Below, piece after piece: positions 26,779 to 35,542 of a DNA stretch of 64,000 bases. The notes below the pieces were generated by a model. That model had not been told where the DNA came from, ran no database searches, and saw only the letters and a list, made by a program, of their open reading frames with translations. The translations under genes and the position numbers were made by a program. Source of the DNA: Pontibacter fetidus (lineage in GTDB: Bacteria > Bacteroidota > Bacteroidia > Cytophagales > Hymenobacteraceae); contig NZ_JAAEAA010000002.1 of assembly GCF_010119545.1 (NCBI RefSeq), positions 124,001 to 188,000 on the forward strand, written 5' to 3'. Numbering within the stretch: the first letter of the stretch is position 1; each line of letters begins with the position of its first letter.

Positions 26779-28200
26779 CTAATCCTCAGTACCGTCATCC
26801 CACCAAACGCCATCAGTAAGCTGCACGTTTGGTACGTTTTCAGCGTTTGCATCCAGCTCGCTTTGCGGGTACGGGAACCTGGCAGGCGGAGCACTGATCG
26901 GGTGTGTAAGTGCCGGGAAGCCGGTTCGCCTATAGTCTGCAAATGCTTCGATGGGCTGGAACAACCAGAAAGAGATCCATTTTTGGCGGATAATGTTCTG
27001 CAACGTTACGCCACCTGCTACCGCGGTTGCCGCTACGGCTGTTGCCTGGGTACCTGAAAGCTCTGGGGTCTGGCGCTGCACGGCATTGGTTACAGCTTCG
27101 GTAAAAGCAGTGGTGGCAGCTACAGTATTCCCTAACCTGAGGTTGGCTTCGGCTTCTATAAACTTAAGTTCATCATAGGTCATCAGGGGCAACGGCGATG
27201 TCTCGTTCAGCACAGCTTCTGTAGGGTCGGAAAACTGTACACTGGCCTGGTCGTTAGTCTGGGTTCCGTTTGGTGCGCCGGTTATAGTGCCTGTGGCAGG
27301 AGCAGGTGCTACCAGCAAAGGCAGCCGCGGATCGTTCGAAGCTTCCAGGGTTTGTACAAACTGCTGGCTCACTGCCAAATGGGCGCGGTCTGCAGCTTCC
27401 TGAAACCAGGGGTTCTGACCTGTCGCATCTGTCGTGAAGGCATCAAATATCATGTTATCTGCTGAGCTGGTAAAACCATTGGCTGCTGCGTTTAAGGCAT
27501 TCTGTGCAGAGCCGGTGGGGTCTATGTTGCTTAACCTGTTATAGTACCTGGCTTTTAACGACCAGGCTGCTTTTATCCAGCTTTCAGCATCTCCTCCATA
27601 AATCAAGTCGCGGCCGCCGGGGCTTGTAGCTTCTTTTGCCAGGTCGGCAATTGCTTCATCCAGCAAGGTTTGTATACCGGCATAAATCTGCTCCTGCGGG
27701 TCAAATACAGGTTTTCTCACCTCTGAGCCCTGCCCTGCCTCTGTAAACGGAACACGTCCCCAGCTATCTGTAGCTATGGCCAAAGTATAGGCCTTCAGTA
27801 TTTTTGCAATCCCAACTTCAATCCATTTGCCTTCCTCTTCTCCCCCTTCAGACCCTTTCTGGATGATCAGGTTAAGGTCGGGCAAAGTCGTGGCGTAAAT
27901 TGTTGTCCAGGTATTGTTCACCAATGTGGCATCGTTAAGACCCGCCCGCCTGTCTGCGGACTGTAGCTGCGCATGCACGCCGGTGGTATGCTGTACAAAA
28001 ACCGAAGAGTACCAGGCGACATCCGTATTGGCAACAGCGAAGGCTACATCTACTTCCACCTGAGGTAATAAGAGGTTTATTGGCACATCGGTGGGGCTGT
28101 TGGGGTTTGTATCTATCTCATCGAGTTTATCCTCGCTACATGAGTTGGATACCAGTAAGAGCCCGGCCAAAATTATATATAGAAACTTATACGTTTTCAT
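26779..28200 (-). CDS. SusD/RagB-family lipoprotein (SusD-like_2 type), pair 2
   Basis: A 473-residue lipoprotein whose signal peptide ends in SNSC (Cys22). The early IDTNPNSPTDVPINLLLP segment and the AYTLAIATDSWGRVPFTEA block are typical of the shorter SusD-like_2 subfamily. The late QNIIRQKWISFWLFQPIEAFADYRRTGFP block is also typical of that subfamily. It lies 17 bases downstream of its SusC partner. The ligand is unknown. It is clearly different from the pair 1 SusD, so the two pairs are not a recent duplication. Confidence 0.92.
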   Translation of the reverse strand: MKTYKFLYIILAGLLLVSNSCSEDKLDEIDTNPNSPTDVPINLLLPQVEVDVAFAVANTDVAWYSSVFVQHTTGVHAQLQSADRRAGLNDATLVNNTWTTIYATTLPDLNLIIQKGSEGGEEEGKWIEVGIAKILKAYTLAIATDSWGRVPFTEAGQGSEVRKPVFDPQEQIYAGIQTLLDEAIADLAKEATSPGGRDLIYGGDAESWIKAAWSLKARYYNRLSNIDPTGSAQNALNAAANGFTSSADNMIFDAFTTDATGQNPWFQEAADRAHLAVSQQFVQTLEASNDPRLPLLVAPAPATGTITGAPNGTQTNDQASVQFSDPTEAVLNETSPLPLMTYDELKFIEAEANLRLGNTVAATTAFTEAVTNAVQRQTPELSGTQATAVAATAVAGGVTLQNIIRQKWISFWLFQPIEAFADYRRTGFPALTHPISAPPARFPYPQSELDANAENVPNVQLTDGVWWDDGTED

Positions 28201-28217
28201 ATTCCTGAGTTTAGCTG

Positions 28218-31200
28218 TTAAAATGACACTTTTATACCCATACCATAGCTCCTGGTCTGTGGCAACGACACATATTCCAGACCTTGGAAGTTACCGGAAC
28301 CGCCCACGCTTGTTTCGGGGTCAAAGTTTGGATAATCAGTGATCAGGAAGAGGTTACGGCCTGTCAGGAAGATACTGGCATCCCGGAATGGCGTGTTCTC
28401 TACCAACGAGGTAGGCAGCGAGTAGCCAAGGGTAACTTCGCGCAGGCGTACAAACGTGGTGGAGTACACATTTGACTCTGTAATGGCATCCATCGCTTCA
28501 GACCAGAAGGTCTGGCCCTGCAGTATCGGGATATCGTTTGGTCCCTCTACCACCAGGTTGCCATCATCATCTATAAAGCCTTTGGTTCCTCCAAATATTT
28601 TCTCTGTTTCACGGTCTTCGGTCAGTTCGGCCATGCCGTATAGTTTCAGCAACCTAGTGTTACCCGCATACGAGTTACCGCCTTTGCGCCAGTCCAGTTG
28701 TGCTGTCAGGGTCAGGCCTTTAAAGGTAAAGTTGTTGGTAAACGACATTTCGAAGTCGGGCTGTACGTTGCCTATATTGGTGGCAGGCCCCTGCAGCGGC
28801 ATTCCGTAGTATGGGTTTTCTTCGCCTTCTATAAACTCACGGCTATCCACAACTATATTTCCGGCATCGTCGCGTACATACGAGGTACCAAAAATAATAG
28901 GGTAAGCTGCACCTGCCTGAGCCCTAATGTTTGGCGTCACGAAACCACCCAGGAAGATATTCTCTACACCTTCAGATAACGATATAACCTCGTTTTCATA
29001 GGAAGAGAAGTTGGTAGTTATTTCCCATTGGAAGTTCTCGTTGCGCAGTGGAACCAAGCCTACTACCAGTTCATGGCCTTTTGTTTCCAGCTCGCCGGCA
29101 TTTCGGAACTCAGAAGTAAAACCGGCAGATGGCGCCACCGGAACCTGGAAGATCTGGTCTTCAGTAGTCTGCACATAGTATGTATAGTCCAGGGTAATGC
29201 GGTTATCCAGGAAACGGAGATCGCCACCAAACTCTATCGTTTTCGTGTTTTGCGGACGCAACTGATCGGATCGGATTATGTCGCTGAGCGAGTAGGCATT
29301 AAGTCCATTGAAAGGGAACAGGATACCATCGTTCAGGAAACCGGAGCCTGAGCCACCACCCACAAAAATATTACGGGTCTGGTAAGGGTTATCCGGTGCG
29401 GCTCCAACTTCGGCATACGATGCTCTTACTTTACCAAAGCTCAGCCAGTCGGCATTAAGTTTAAATGCATCTGTAAATACAAAGCCAACCCCTACCGATG
29501 GGTAAAAGAAGTCCCTGTTGTCGCGTGGCAGGTTGGATACATAGTCCTGGCGGGCAGAGGCATTCAGGAACAAATACTCGTTATAGCCCAGCTCTAAACT
29601 GCTGTAAAAACCAACTACCCGTTTTGTACTGAGCACTTCGTTGGTTAACTGCGAGGTGGTACTGGCTATATTCCTGAAACCACCAATCGGGATACCATTA
29701 CCCACGTTAAAGATGCGTCGGCTTCTGATGTCGTAGGCTTCGTTACCAACCAACAGGTTAAGGTTTAAGGCTTCGGTCAGGTCGCGGTTAAAGTTTATAG
29801 ATATATTGGAGTTTATCTGGTTCTGGTCCAGGGCATAATCGGTTATCTGGCCACCGGATGGCGGGTTAGTACGGCCACCTGTAAAACCTGACCCAAGCTC
29901 GTATACTTCTTTACCATTTGTGATGAAATGGTCTACACCCAGCCTATAGTTTATGCCTATCCAGTCGAGTGGTTTATAGGTTACGTTGGTGCTACCGATA
30001 ATACGACGAGTCTGTTCTGTAAACTCGTTGTTGGCCAGCGACCATCGGGGGTTATCAATCGCACTTCTATAGTTTATCTGCCTGTACGGATCATCCGGAA
30101 ATGCATAAGGCAGCCCCCAGAGGTCGAAGGTACGTGGCGCGGCATATAGCGTAAACAATGGGTTTGACAGGTTACTACCACCCGGTATTTTCTGGATATC
30201 GATATCGGAGTAGTTGGCCGAAATGCCCAGGTTCACTTTTTCGTTCAGCTTATAGTCGCCGGCTACTTTACCGGTGTAGCGCTTCATGCCGGTGGTGGGC
30301 ACTATCCCCTCCTGGTCGGTGTAGCTAAAGCCGATAGCATAGTTGCCGAGCTCCCCGCTATTGCCTATACTGATGGCATTGTTCCAGGTATGGCCTTTAT
30401 CAAAGAATGGGTCTACGTTATCAAAAACACGGTTGCCCGGCCGCTCGTCGCCAAGCGGGTCGGTAATGTTGCCAAGCGTTGAAATACGAGGCCCCCACGA
30501 AAGCGATGTAACACCTGAATAGTTGCCGCCGCTACCCTGCGAATAAGTGCTCTGCAGGTCTGGTAGCCTCGATACCTCATCTATTGTATAGTCTGTGTTA
30601 AACGTTACGGTGGCGCCTTTTTTAGCAGTTAAGCCCTTTCCTTTTTTAGTAGTAATGATCACGACACCATTGGAGGCTCTTAGGCCATACAGTGCAGCAG
30701 CAGCCCCGCCCTTCAGTACAGAGATAGATTCAATGTCGTTGGGGTTTATATCGAGTGCCCGGGCCGAAGCATCAGCGCCACTTACACCACCAGTTCCCGG
30801 TCCGGCTCCACCTAATTGTGCCGGCGCGTTGCTTTCTATAGGCATACCATCTACCACATACAGCGGCTGGTTGTTATCAGAAAAAGAACGGTTACCACGG
30901 ATGGTGATGGTAGACGAAGAACCTGGCAAACCACTTGACTGGCGCACAATTACACCGGCTACTTTACCTTGTATGGCATTGGTTACGTTTGGCTGTCCTG
31001 CTTTCGAAACTGTTTCGCCTTCCAGCTGCTGCACCGAGTAGCTCAGGGCTTTCTCTTCTTTCTCTATACCAAAAGCGGTAACCACCACTTCCTGCAGCTG
31101 CTTGGCATCTGCCGACATGGTAACGTTTATAGTTGCGGCATTCCCGATAGCTCTTGTAACAGTCTGGTATCCGATGTATCGGAATTCGAGGGTATTGCTG

Positions 31201-31409
31201 CCCGCCGGCACATTAATAGTATAAGCCCCGTCTACGTTCGTGGATGTACCAACGCTGGTGCCTTGTACTATTACTGCTACCCCAGGCAGGGCTTGTCCGT
31301 TTGCCTGGTCAGTTACCGTCCCAGACACCGTCCTGCCCTGTGCGAACGCCTGCTGTGCCAGGGTAAACATCAAGACAAGACTTAGAAGTAATAGTTTTTT
31401 CATTTGCAT
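28218..31409 (-). CDS. SusC/RagA TonB-dependent transporter, pair 2
   Basis: A 1063-residue outer-membrane channel. It has a signal peptide (about 1-23), a carboxypeptidase-regulatory-like domain (VSGTVTDQANGQALPGVAV), a TonB-box-like LQEVVVTAFGIEKEEK, and a plug with AALYGLRASNGVVIITTKKGK. A long barrel ends in SYGMGIKVSF. It shares the N-terminal region closely with pair 1, but the barrel differs, so the ligands probably differ. It is co-transcribed with the SusD-like gene. The upstream spacer is AT-rich and likely holds its promoter. Confidence 0.95.
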   Translation of the reverse strand: MQMKKLLLLSLVLMFTLAQQAFAQGRTVSGTVTDQANGQALPGVAVIVQGTSVGTSTNVDGAYTINVPAGSNTLEFRYIGYQTVTRAIGNAATINVTMSADAKQLQEVVVTAFGIEKEEKALSYSVQQLEGETVSKAGQPNVTNAIQGKVAGVIVRQSSGLPGSSSTITIRGNRSFSDNNQPLYVVDGMPIESNAPAQLGGAGPGTGGVSGADASARALDINPNDIESISVLKGGAAAALYGLRASNGVVIITTKKGKGLTAKKGATVTFNTDYTIDEVSRLPDLQSTYSQGSGGNYSGVTSLSWGPRISTLGNITDPLGDERPGNRVFDNVDPFFDKGHTWNNAISIGNSGELGNYAIGFSYTDQEGIVPTTGMKRYTGKVAGDYKLNEKVNLGISANYSDIDIQKIPGGSNLSNPLFTLYAAPRTFDLWGLPYAFPDDPYRQINYRSAIDNPRWSLANNEFTEQTRRIIGSTNVTYKPLDWIGINYRLGVDHFITNGKEVYELGSGFTGGRTNPPSGGQITDYALDQNQINSNISINFNRDLTEALNLNLLVGNEAYDIRSRRIFNVGNGIPIGGFRNIASTTSQLTNEVLSTKRVVGFYSSLELGYNEYLFLNASARQDYVSNLPRDNRDFFYPSVGVGFVFTDAFKLNADWLSFGKVRASYAEVGAAPDNPYQTRNIFVGGGSGSGFLNDGILFPFNGLNAYSLSDIIRSDQLRPQNTKTIEFGGDLRFLDNRITLDYTYYVQTTEDQIFQVPVAPSAGFTSEFRNAGELETKGHELVVGLVPLRNENFQWEITTNFSSYENEVISLSEGVENIFLGGFVTPNIRAQAGAAYPIIFGTSYVRDDAGNIVVDSREFIEGEENPYYGMPLQGPATNIGNVQPDFEMSFTNNFTFKGLTLTAQLDWRKGGNSYAGNTRLLKLYGMAELTEDRETEKIFGGTKGFIDDDGNLVVEGPNDIPILQGQTFWSEAMDAITESNVYSTTFVRLREVTLGYSLPTSLVENTPFRDASIFLTGRNLFLITDYPNFDPETSVGGSGNFQGLEYVSLPQTRSYGMGIKVSF

Positions 31410-31968
31410 TCATAGTAAGATGATAAAGAAATGTTTGAGCAGATAACACGAGTGTAACAGCCTCTTTTGATAAAGAAAGCAGCAGAAGCATGTACAAGGA
31501 GCTATTGCGAACAGAAACCAATGCTATAGTTAGGCATGGTCGCACTTTTAGTGCAGCGCCAGGCAATGGTTCTGAATGTAGAGGGAGGGCAATCTTTTTT
31601 AATCTTACTTTATACGCACTTATTTAAATTTAATCTTGATAAAAACTTATTTTTAGCTAGTAAAATAGACGAAATGCAGTTTGCAGGGCATTTACGTTAC
31701 AATGGCAGGGATTAAAATGCTATTTACCAAATCTGGCAACCAACCGATTCATGTTTAAACACTCTTCGCGTTATGCCTCGGGGCTTTGGGTAGCGTAAAG
31801 GTGGCAACTATAGTTTAGCTACTGTTACTAACTACAACTATAGAAATGGCAGGTATAAAACAGCAACCGAGCTCATGTTGACAGGCATTCATTGGGATAT
31901 AAAACAAAAGCCGGAATGTTTACCTTTAAAGTAACCATTCCGGCTTTTAAACTATAGTTTGTATTGCT
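31410..31968. other. spacer between prfB and SusC pair 2
   Basis: 559 bases with a strongly AT-rich block around 31595-31740, probably the SusC pair 2 promoter region. Further right is a GGGGCTTTGGGTAGCG stretch that faintly recalls family A repeats, two AACTATAG sites (about 31806-31842) and the prfB terminator. No gene is convincing. Confidence 0.5.
31906..31948 (-). terminator. terminator of prfB
   Basis: A 13-bp perfect stem (AAAAGCCGGAATG/CATTCCGGCTTTT) with a 17-base loop, 20 bases past the prfB stop codon on the minus strand. Confidence 0.8.
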
Positions 31969-33046
31969 TTACTGCTGCATCAGGTAGGCTTTTATGTATT
32001 CGTCCAGGTCGCCGTCCAGTACGTTCTGCACATCGGTTCTTTCAACGCCGGTTCGTACATCTTTTACCAGTTTGTAAGGGTGCAGCACGTAGTTGCGTAT
32101 TTGCGATCCGAAGTCGATCTTCTTTTTGGTACTCTCGATGCGGTCGCGTTCTTCGTTGCGCTTCTCCACCTCAATCTGGTATAACCTCGATTTCAGCATC
32201 CGGATAGCGTGCTCCTTGTTCATAAGCTGCGAACGCTCGATCTGGCACTCGATCACAATACCGGTTGGCTTGTGTTTTAAGCGAACAGCAGTTTCTACTT
32301 TGTTTACGTTCTGCCCGCCCGCACCGCCTGCGCGGTAAGTATCCCATTCAATATCGCCGGGGTTCACTTCAATGTTAATGGTATCATCCACTACCGGGTA
32401 AGCAAACACCGAGGCAAACGACGTATGGCGGCGCCCACCTGAATCGAAAGGCGAAATACGCACCAAACGATGCACGCCTATTTCAGCTTTCAGGTAACCG
32501 TAAGCAAAGTCGCCGGTAATTTCAAGGGTTGCCTGTTTTATACCTGCACCATCCCCGGCCTGGTAGTTAAGCTGCTTTACGCTAAACTTATGCGACTCAG
32601 CCCACATTATATACATGCGCATCAGCATTTCAGCCCAGTCCTGGCTTTCGGTACCGCCTGCCCCCGGGTTTATTTCCAGTATCGCACTCAGTTGGTCTTC
32701 TTCGCCGCTCAGCATGCGCTTAAACTCCAGCCCTTCTATGGCTTCGGTGGTCGCTTTGGCTTCCTGGTTTATTTCTTCTTCGGTTACGTCGCCTTCTTTA
32801 TAAAAATCGAACAACGTCTCGAAGTCATTATACTTCTTTTCTACTTCGTCGTAGTGGTCGGTCCATACTTTAACAGCCTTTACTTCCTTCAGCACTTTTT
32901 CAGCTTCTTTGGGGTTGTCCCAGAAATCAGGGGCTGTGGTCTGGGCCTCTATAGTTGCTACTTCAGCTTTCTTGTTATCGTAGTCAAAGGTACCTCCTCA
33001 AGGCTTCTACGCGCGCCTTTAAATCTTTTACCTGCTCTGCGGTCAT
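31969..33046 (-). CDS. prfB: peptide chain release factor 2, with programmed +1 frameshift
   Basis: RF2 ends translation at UGA and UAA. Reading starts at ATG 33046-33044 and runs 20 codons to an in-frame TGA at 32986-32984. After a +1 shift at CTT-TGAC it continues for 338 more residues, giving 358 in all. The joined product starts [20 protein letters not shown] and continues [16 protein letters not shown]2 identity is shown by the SPF codon-recognition tripeptide in RISPFDSGG and the peptidyl-hydrolysis GGQ in [11 protein letters not shown]. Annotating only the long downstream frame would lose the N-terminus. Confidence 0.95.
32984..32998 (-). promoter_or_regulatory. prfB: prfB programmed frameshift site
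   Basis: On the minus strand AGGAGG (32998-32993) is followed after 3 bases by CTT TGA C (32989-32983). This is the classic autoregulatory arrangement: an internal Shine-Dalgarno, a slippery CTT and a UGA read by RF2 itself. Low RF2 favours the +1 shift and more RF2. The strong Shine-Dalgarno stands out in a genome that otherwise shows few. Confidence 0.93.
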
Positions 33047-33092
33047 CGTTTTATAGTTTATACGTTGTTGCTATACTCTGTTTTAAACAAGA

Positions 33093-33134
33093 AGATGCTG
33101 AAGCATACACCTCAGCGGCTATACTTCAGCATCT
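33093..33134 (-). terminator. hairpin after ilvE
   Basis: An 11-bp perfect stem (AGATGCTGAAG/CTTCAGCATCT) with a 20-base loop, lying between the ilvE stop codon and the prfB start. The T run on the minus strand is weak, so termination may be partial. Confidence 0.6.
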
Positions 33135-33151
33135 GTACTCAATTTATACTG

Positions 33152-34225
33152 TTATAAGCTTATCCTGTAGTTCCAGTTATGCAAATCTGGTGCCTCCCCT
33201 GTTTTGATCTTATCGAGCTGCGTGGCTACTGCGTTTGATATTTCGCGGCCTTCCACAGCTGGCAGGTCCATGTCTTCGCCGTTATAGTTTATAGTTGCAA
33301 TCTGGGCGATAGTGGCGGCAGTGCCTGTACCAAATGCTTCCTGCAGTTTACCAGCTTTGTGAGCAGCTACAATTTCATCAACTGATATGCGACGCTCTTC
33401 TACTTTATAACCCAGGTCGCGGGCTACCTGCAAAACGCTGTCGCGGGTAATGCCGGCAAGTATAGTAGAGCTAACCGCAGGTGTAACCAGCACGCCATCA
33501 ATCACGAACATCACGTTCATGGTACCTGATTCCTCGATATATTTATGCTCTTTGTGGTCGGTCCAGATAAGTTGCTGGTAGCCTCTCTCCTGCATTTTTT
33601 TAGCCGGGTACATGGCCGCACCATAGTTACCGGCAGCTTTCGCAAAACCGGCACCACCTTCGGCAGAGCGCACATACTTTGTTTCGATGGCTACACGCAC
33701 CGGCGAACTATAGTAAGACGCAACCGGGCAGGTAAAAATGGCAAATCTATAGTTAGATGATGGTCTTACACCTATAAAATCGTCGGTAGCGAACATGAAC
33801 GGACGAATGTATAAGGCGCTGCCGGCAGTTGGCGGCACCCAGGCAGCATCCATACGCAATAGTTGCTGCAGGCCCTGCATAAATATCTCTTCTGAAATAG
33901 GCGGAATGCACATGCGCTCCGCTGAAATGTTCAGGCGGCGGAAGTTATCGTATGGTCTGAAAAGCAGGATATCGCCATCCGCGCTACGGTAAGCTTTCAT
34001 ACCTTCAAAAATAGCCTGCCCGTAATGGATCGCCGACGTAGCCGGGCTCATCGACATGTTGCCGTAAGGTACGATCTCCGGGGTTTGCCAGGCGCCATCT
34101 TTAAAATCGGCTACCAGCATGTGGTCCGAAAAGATCTTACCGAACTCGATATTATTGAAGTCCAGTTCTGAAATGCGCGATTTGGCAACAGGCTGGGTAG
34201 ATATAGTTAATGTATCAGTAGACAT
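33152..34225 (-). CDS. ilvE: branched-chain-amino-acid aminotransferase
   Basis: A 357-residue PLP enzyme of fold type IV that makes leucine, isoleucine and valine from their keto acids using glutamate. The PLP lysine lies in GFAKAAGNYGAAMYPAKK. The EESGTMNVMFVIDG and GTGTAATIAQI segments bind cofactor and substrate. The length and the N-terminal arm match the longer BCAT type rather than the roughly 300-residue E. coli type. It is last in a tight six-gene run, 27 bases after the adenosyltransferase gene. Confidence 0.93.
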   Translation of the reverse strand: MSTDTLTISTQPVAKSRISELDFNNIEFGKIFSDHMLVADFKDGAWQTPEIVPYGNMSMSPATSAIHYGQAIFEGMKAYRSADGDILLFRPYDNFRRLNISAERMCIPPISEEIFMQGLQQLLRMDAAWVPPTAGSALYIRPFMFATDDFIGVRPSSNYRFAIFTCPVASYYSSPVRVAIETKYVRSAEGGAGFAKAAGNYGAAMYPAKKMQERGYQQLIWTDHKEHKYIEESGTMNVMFVIDGVLVTPAVSSTILAGITRDSVLQVARDLGYKVEERRISVDEIVAAHKAGKLQEAFGTGTAATIAQIATINYNGEDMDLPAVEGREISNAVATQLDKIKTGEAPDLHNWNYRISL

Positions 34226-34252
34226 AGCTATCGTTATAGTGGTAAAGGGTAG

Positions 34253-34804
34253 TTAAACTCGTGGTTTCCAGGTTATCTCTTCGGCCTGCAGCTCGTGGGT
34301 CATACGGCGACCCAGCGCAAAAAGGTAATCCGACAAACGGTTCAGGTAAATGATAACCAGGTGCTCGACAGGCGATTCTTCCTGCAAACGGATGGCAATG
34401 CGCTCGGCACGGCGGCAAACGCAGCGGGCCACATGGCAAAACGATACAGACTGATGCCCACCCGGAAGTATAAATGCTTTTAAAGGCGGCACATCTTCGC
34501 TCATGGCGTCAATCTCGTGTTCAAGCAACGTAATATCGGCTTCGTGCAGGTCTGGGGTAGCCATTTTCACGTTTTTGTCCGGGTCGGTGGCCAGCGATGA
34601 GCCTATGGTAAACAACCTGTCCTGTATCTCTTTCAGGATATCGGCCCTTACGCTGTTCACTTCCTGGTCACGAACCAACCCGATGTAAGAGTTCAGTTCG
34701 TCGACAGTGCCGTATGCTTCGATGCGTAAATGCGACTTTGCCACGCGGGTTCCCCCGATCAGGGCGGTGGTGCCTTTATCGCCTGTTTTAGTGTATATCT
34801 TCAT
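34253..34804 (-). CDS. PduO-type ATP:cob(I)alamin adenosyltransferase
   Basis: A 183-residue cytoplasmic enzyme that makes adenosylcobalamin from cob(I)alamin and ATP. The N-terminal [20 protein letters not shown] is the ATP-binding signature of the PduO class. [14 protein letters not shown] and the late [11 protein letters not shown] and [14 protein letters not shown] segments are also typical. It overlaps the ABC ATPase gene by 17 bases. A B12-dependent enzyme such as methylmalonyl-CoA mutase would be the client; none is in this window. Confidence 0.92.
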   Translation of the reverse strand: MKIYTKTGDKGTTALIGGTRVAKSHLRIEAYGTVDELNSYIGLVRDQEVNSVRADILKEIQDRLFTIGSSLATDPDKNVKMATPDLHEADITLLEHEIDAMSEDVPPLKAFILPGGHQSVSFCHVARCVCRRAERIAIRLQEESPVEHLVIIYLNRLSDYLFALGRRMTHELQAEEITWKPRV

Positions 34805-35531
34805 TTACCTGGTGTGCCTCCCGCATTATGGCTGCAGTGGCTATGTTATCGTTTACAGTATCCGATTCGATCAATCCATCGCGCAGGCGCACTATACGGT
34901 GTGCATACTTGGCTATGTCTTCTTCGTGGGTTACCATAATTATCGTGTTTCCTTTGGCGTGCAGGTTCTCGAACAGCTCCATGATCTCGTAAGAGGTTTT
35001 GGTATCGAGGTTACCGGTCGGCTCATCGGCTAATATTATACTTGGGTCGTTTATCAGGGCGCGGGCAATAGCCACACGCTGCCGCTGCCCACCCGACAGC
35101 TCGTTTGGTTTGTGCTTGCCACGGTTGCCCAGGCCTACGCTTTCCAGTGCTTTCTGTGCCCGCTCCTCGCGCTGCGTTTTGTTATATCCGGCATAGATCA
35201 GCGGCAGGGCCACATTCTCTAAAGAAGTCTGACGCGGCAACAGGTTAAAGGTCTGAAACACGAAACCGATCTCTTTGTTTCGGACTTCGGCCAGTTCGTT
35301 GTCGGTCATGTTGCTCACATCGTTCCCATTCAGGATGTACGTACCGCCGGTCGGGGTATCGAGACAGCCGATAATGTTCATGAGCGTAGACTTACCAGAC
35401 CCTGAAGGACCCATAAAGGCCACATACTCTCCCCGGTTTATCGTAATAGAAACATCCTGCAGGGCATTGATGACTTCGGCGCCCATGCGGTATACTTTAG
35501 AGATATGATGTGTTTCGATGATGATGCTCAT
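34788..35531 (-). CDS. ABC transporter ATPase, LolD/MacB/FtsE-like
   Basis: A 247-residue ATP-binding subunit. Walker A is GPSGSGKST (41-49), the signature [15 protein letters not shown], and Walker [12 protein letters not shown], followed by VTHEED. The family energises lipoprotein release, macrolide efflux or FtsX-type complexes. No permease gene is adjacent, so its membrane partner must be elsewhere. It lies 11 bases after the TPR membrane gene and overlaps the adenosyltransferase gene, so it is part of the same transcript. Confidence 0.88.
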   Translation of the reverse strand: MSIIIETHHISKVYRMGAEVINALQDVSITINRGEYVAFMGPSGSGKSTLMNIIGCLDTPTGGTYILNGNDVSNMTDNELAEVRNKEIGFVFQTFNLLPRQTSLENVALPLIYAGYNKTQREERAQKALESVGLGNRGKHKPNELSGGQRQRVAIARALINDPSIILADEPTGNLDTKTSYEIMELFENLHAKGNTIIMVTHEEDIAKYAHRIVRLRDGLIESDTVNDNIATAAIMREAHQVNEDIH

Positions 35532-35542
35532 ACGGGCTGATT

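Noticed and set aside
31969..32895. RF2 as a simple 308-residue gene starting at 32895
   Set aside because: It would lack the conserved N-terminal domain, and the frameshift site upstream explains the missing part exactly.
32470..33207. 245-codon plus-strand frame opposite prfB and the end of ilvE
   Set aside because: Its translation is rich in Phe, Tyr and Val with no family features. It is antisense to well-supported genes and crosses the prfB leader, so it is a shadow.
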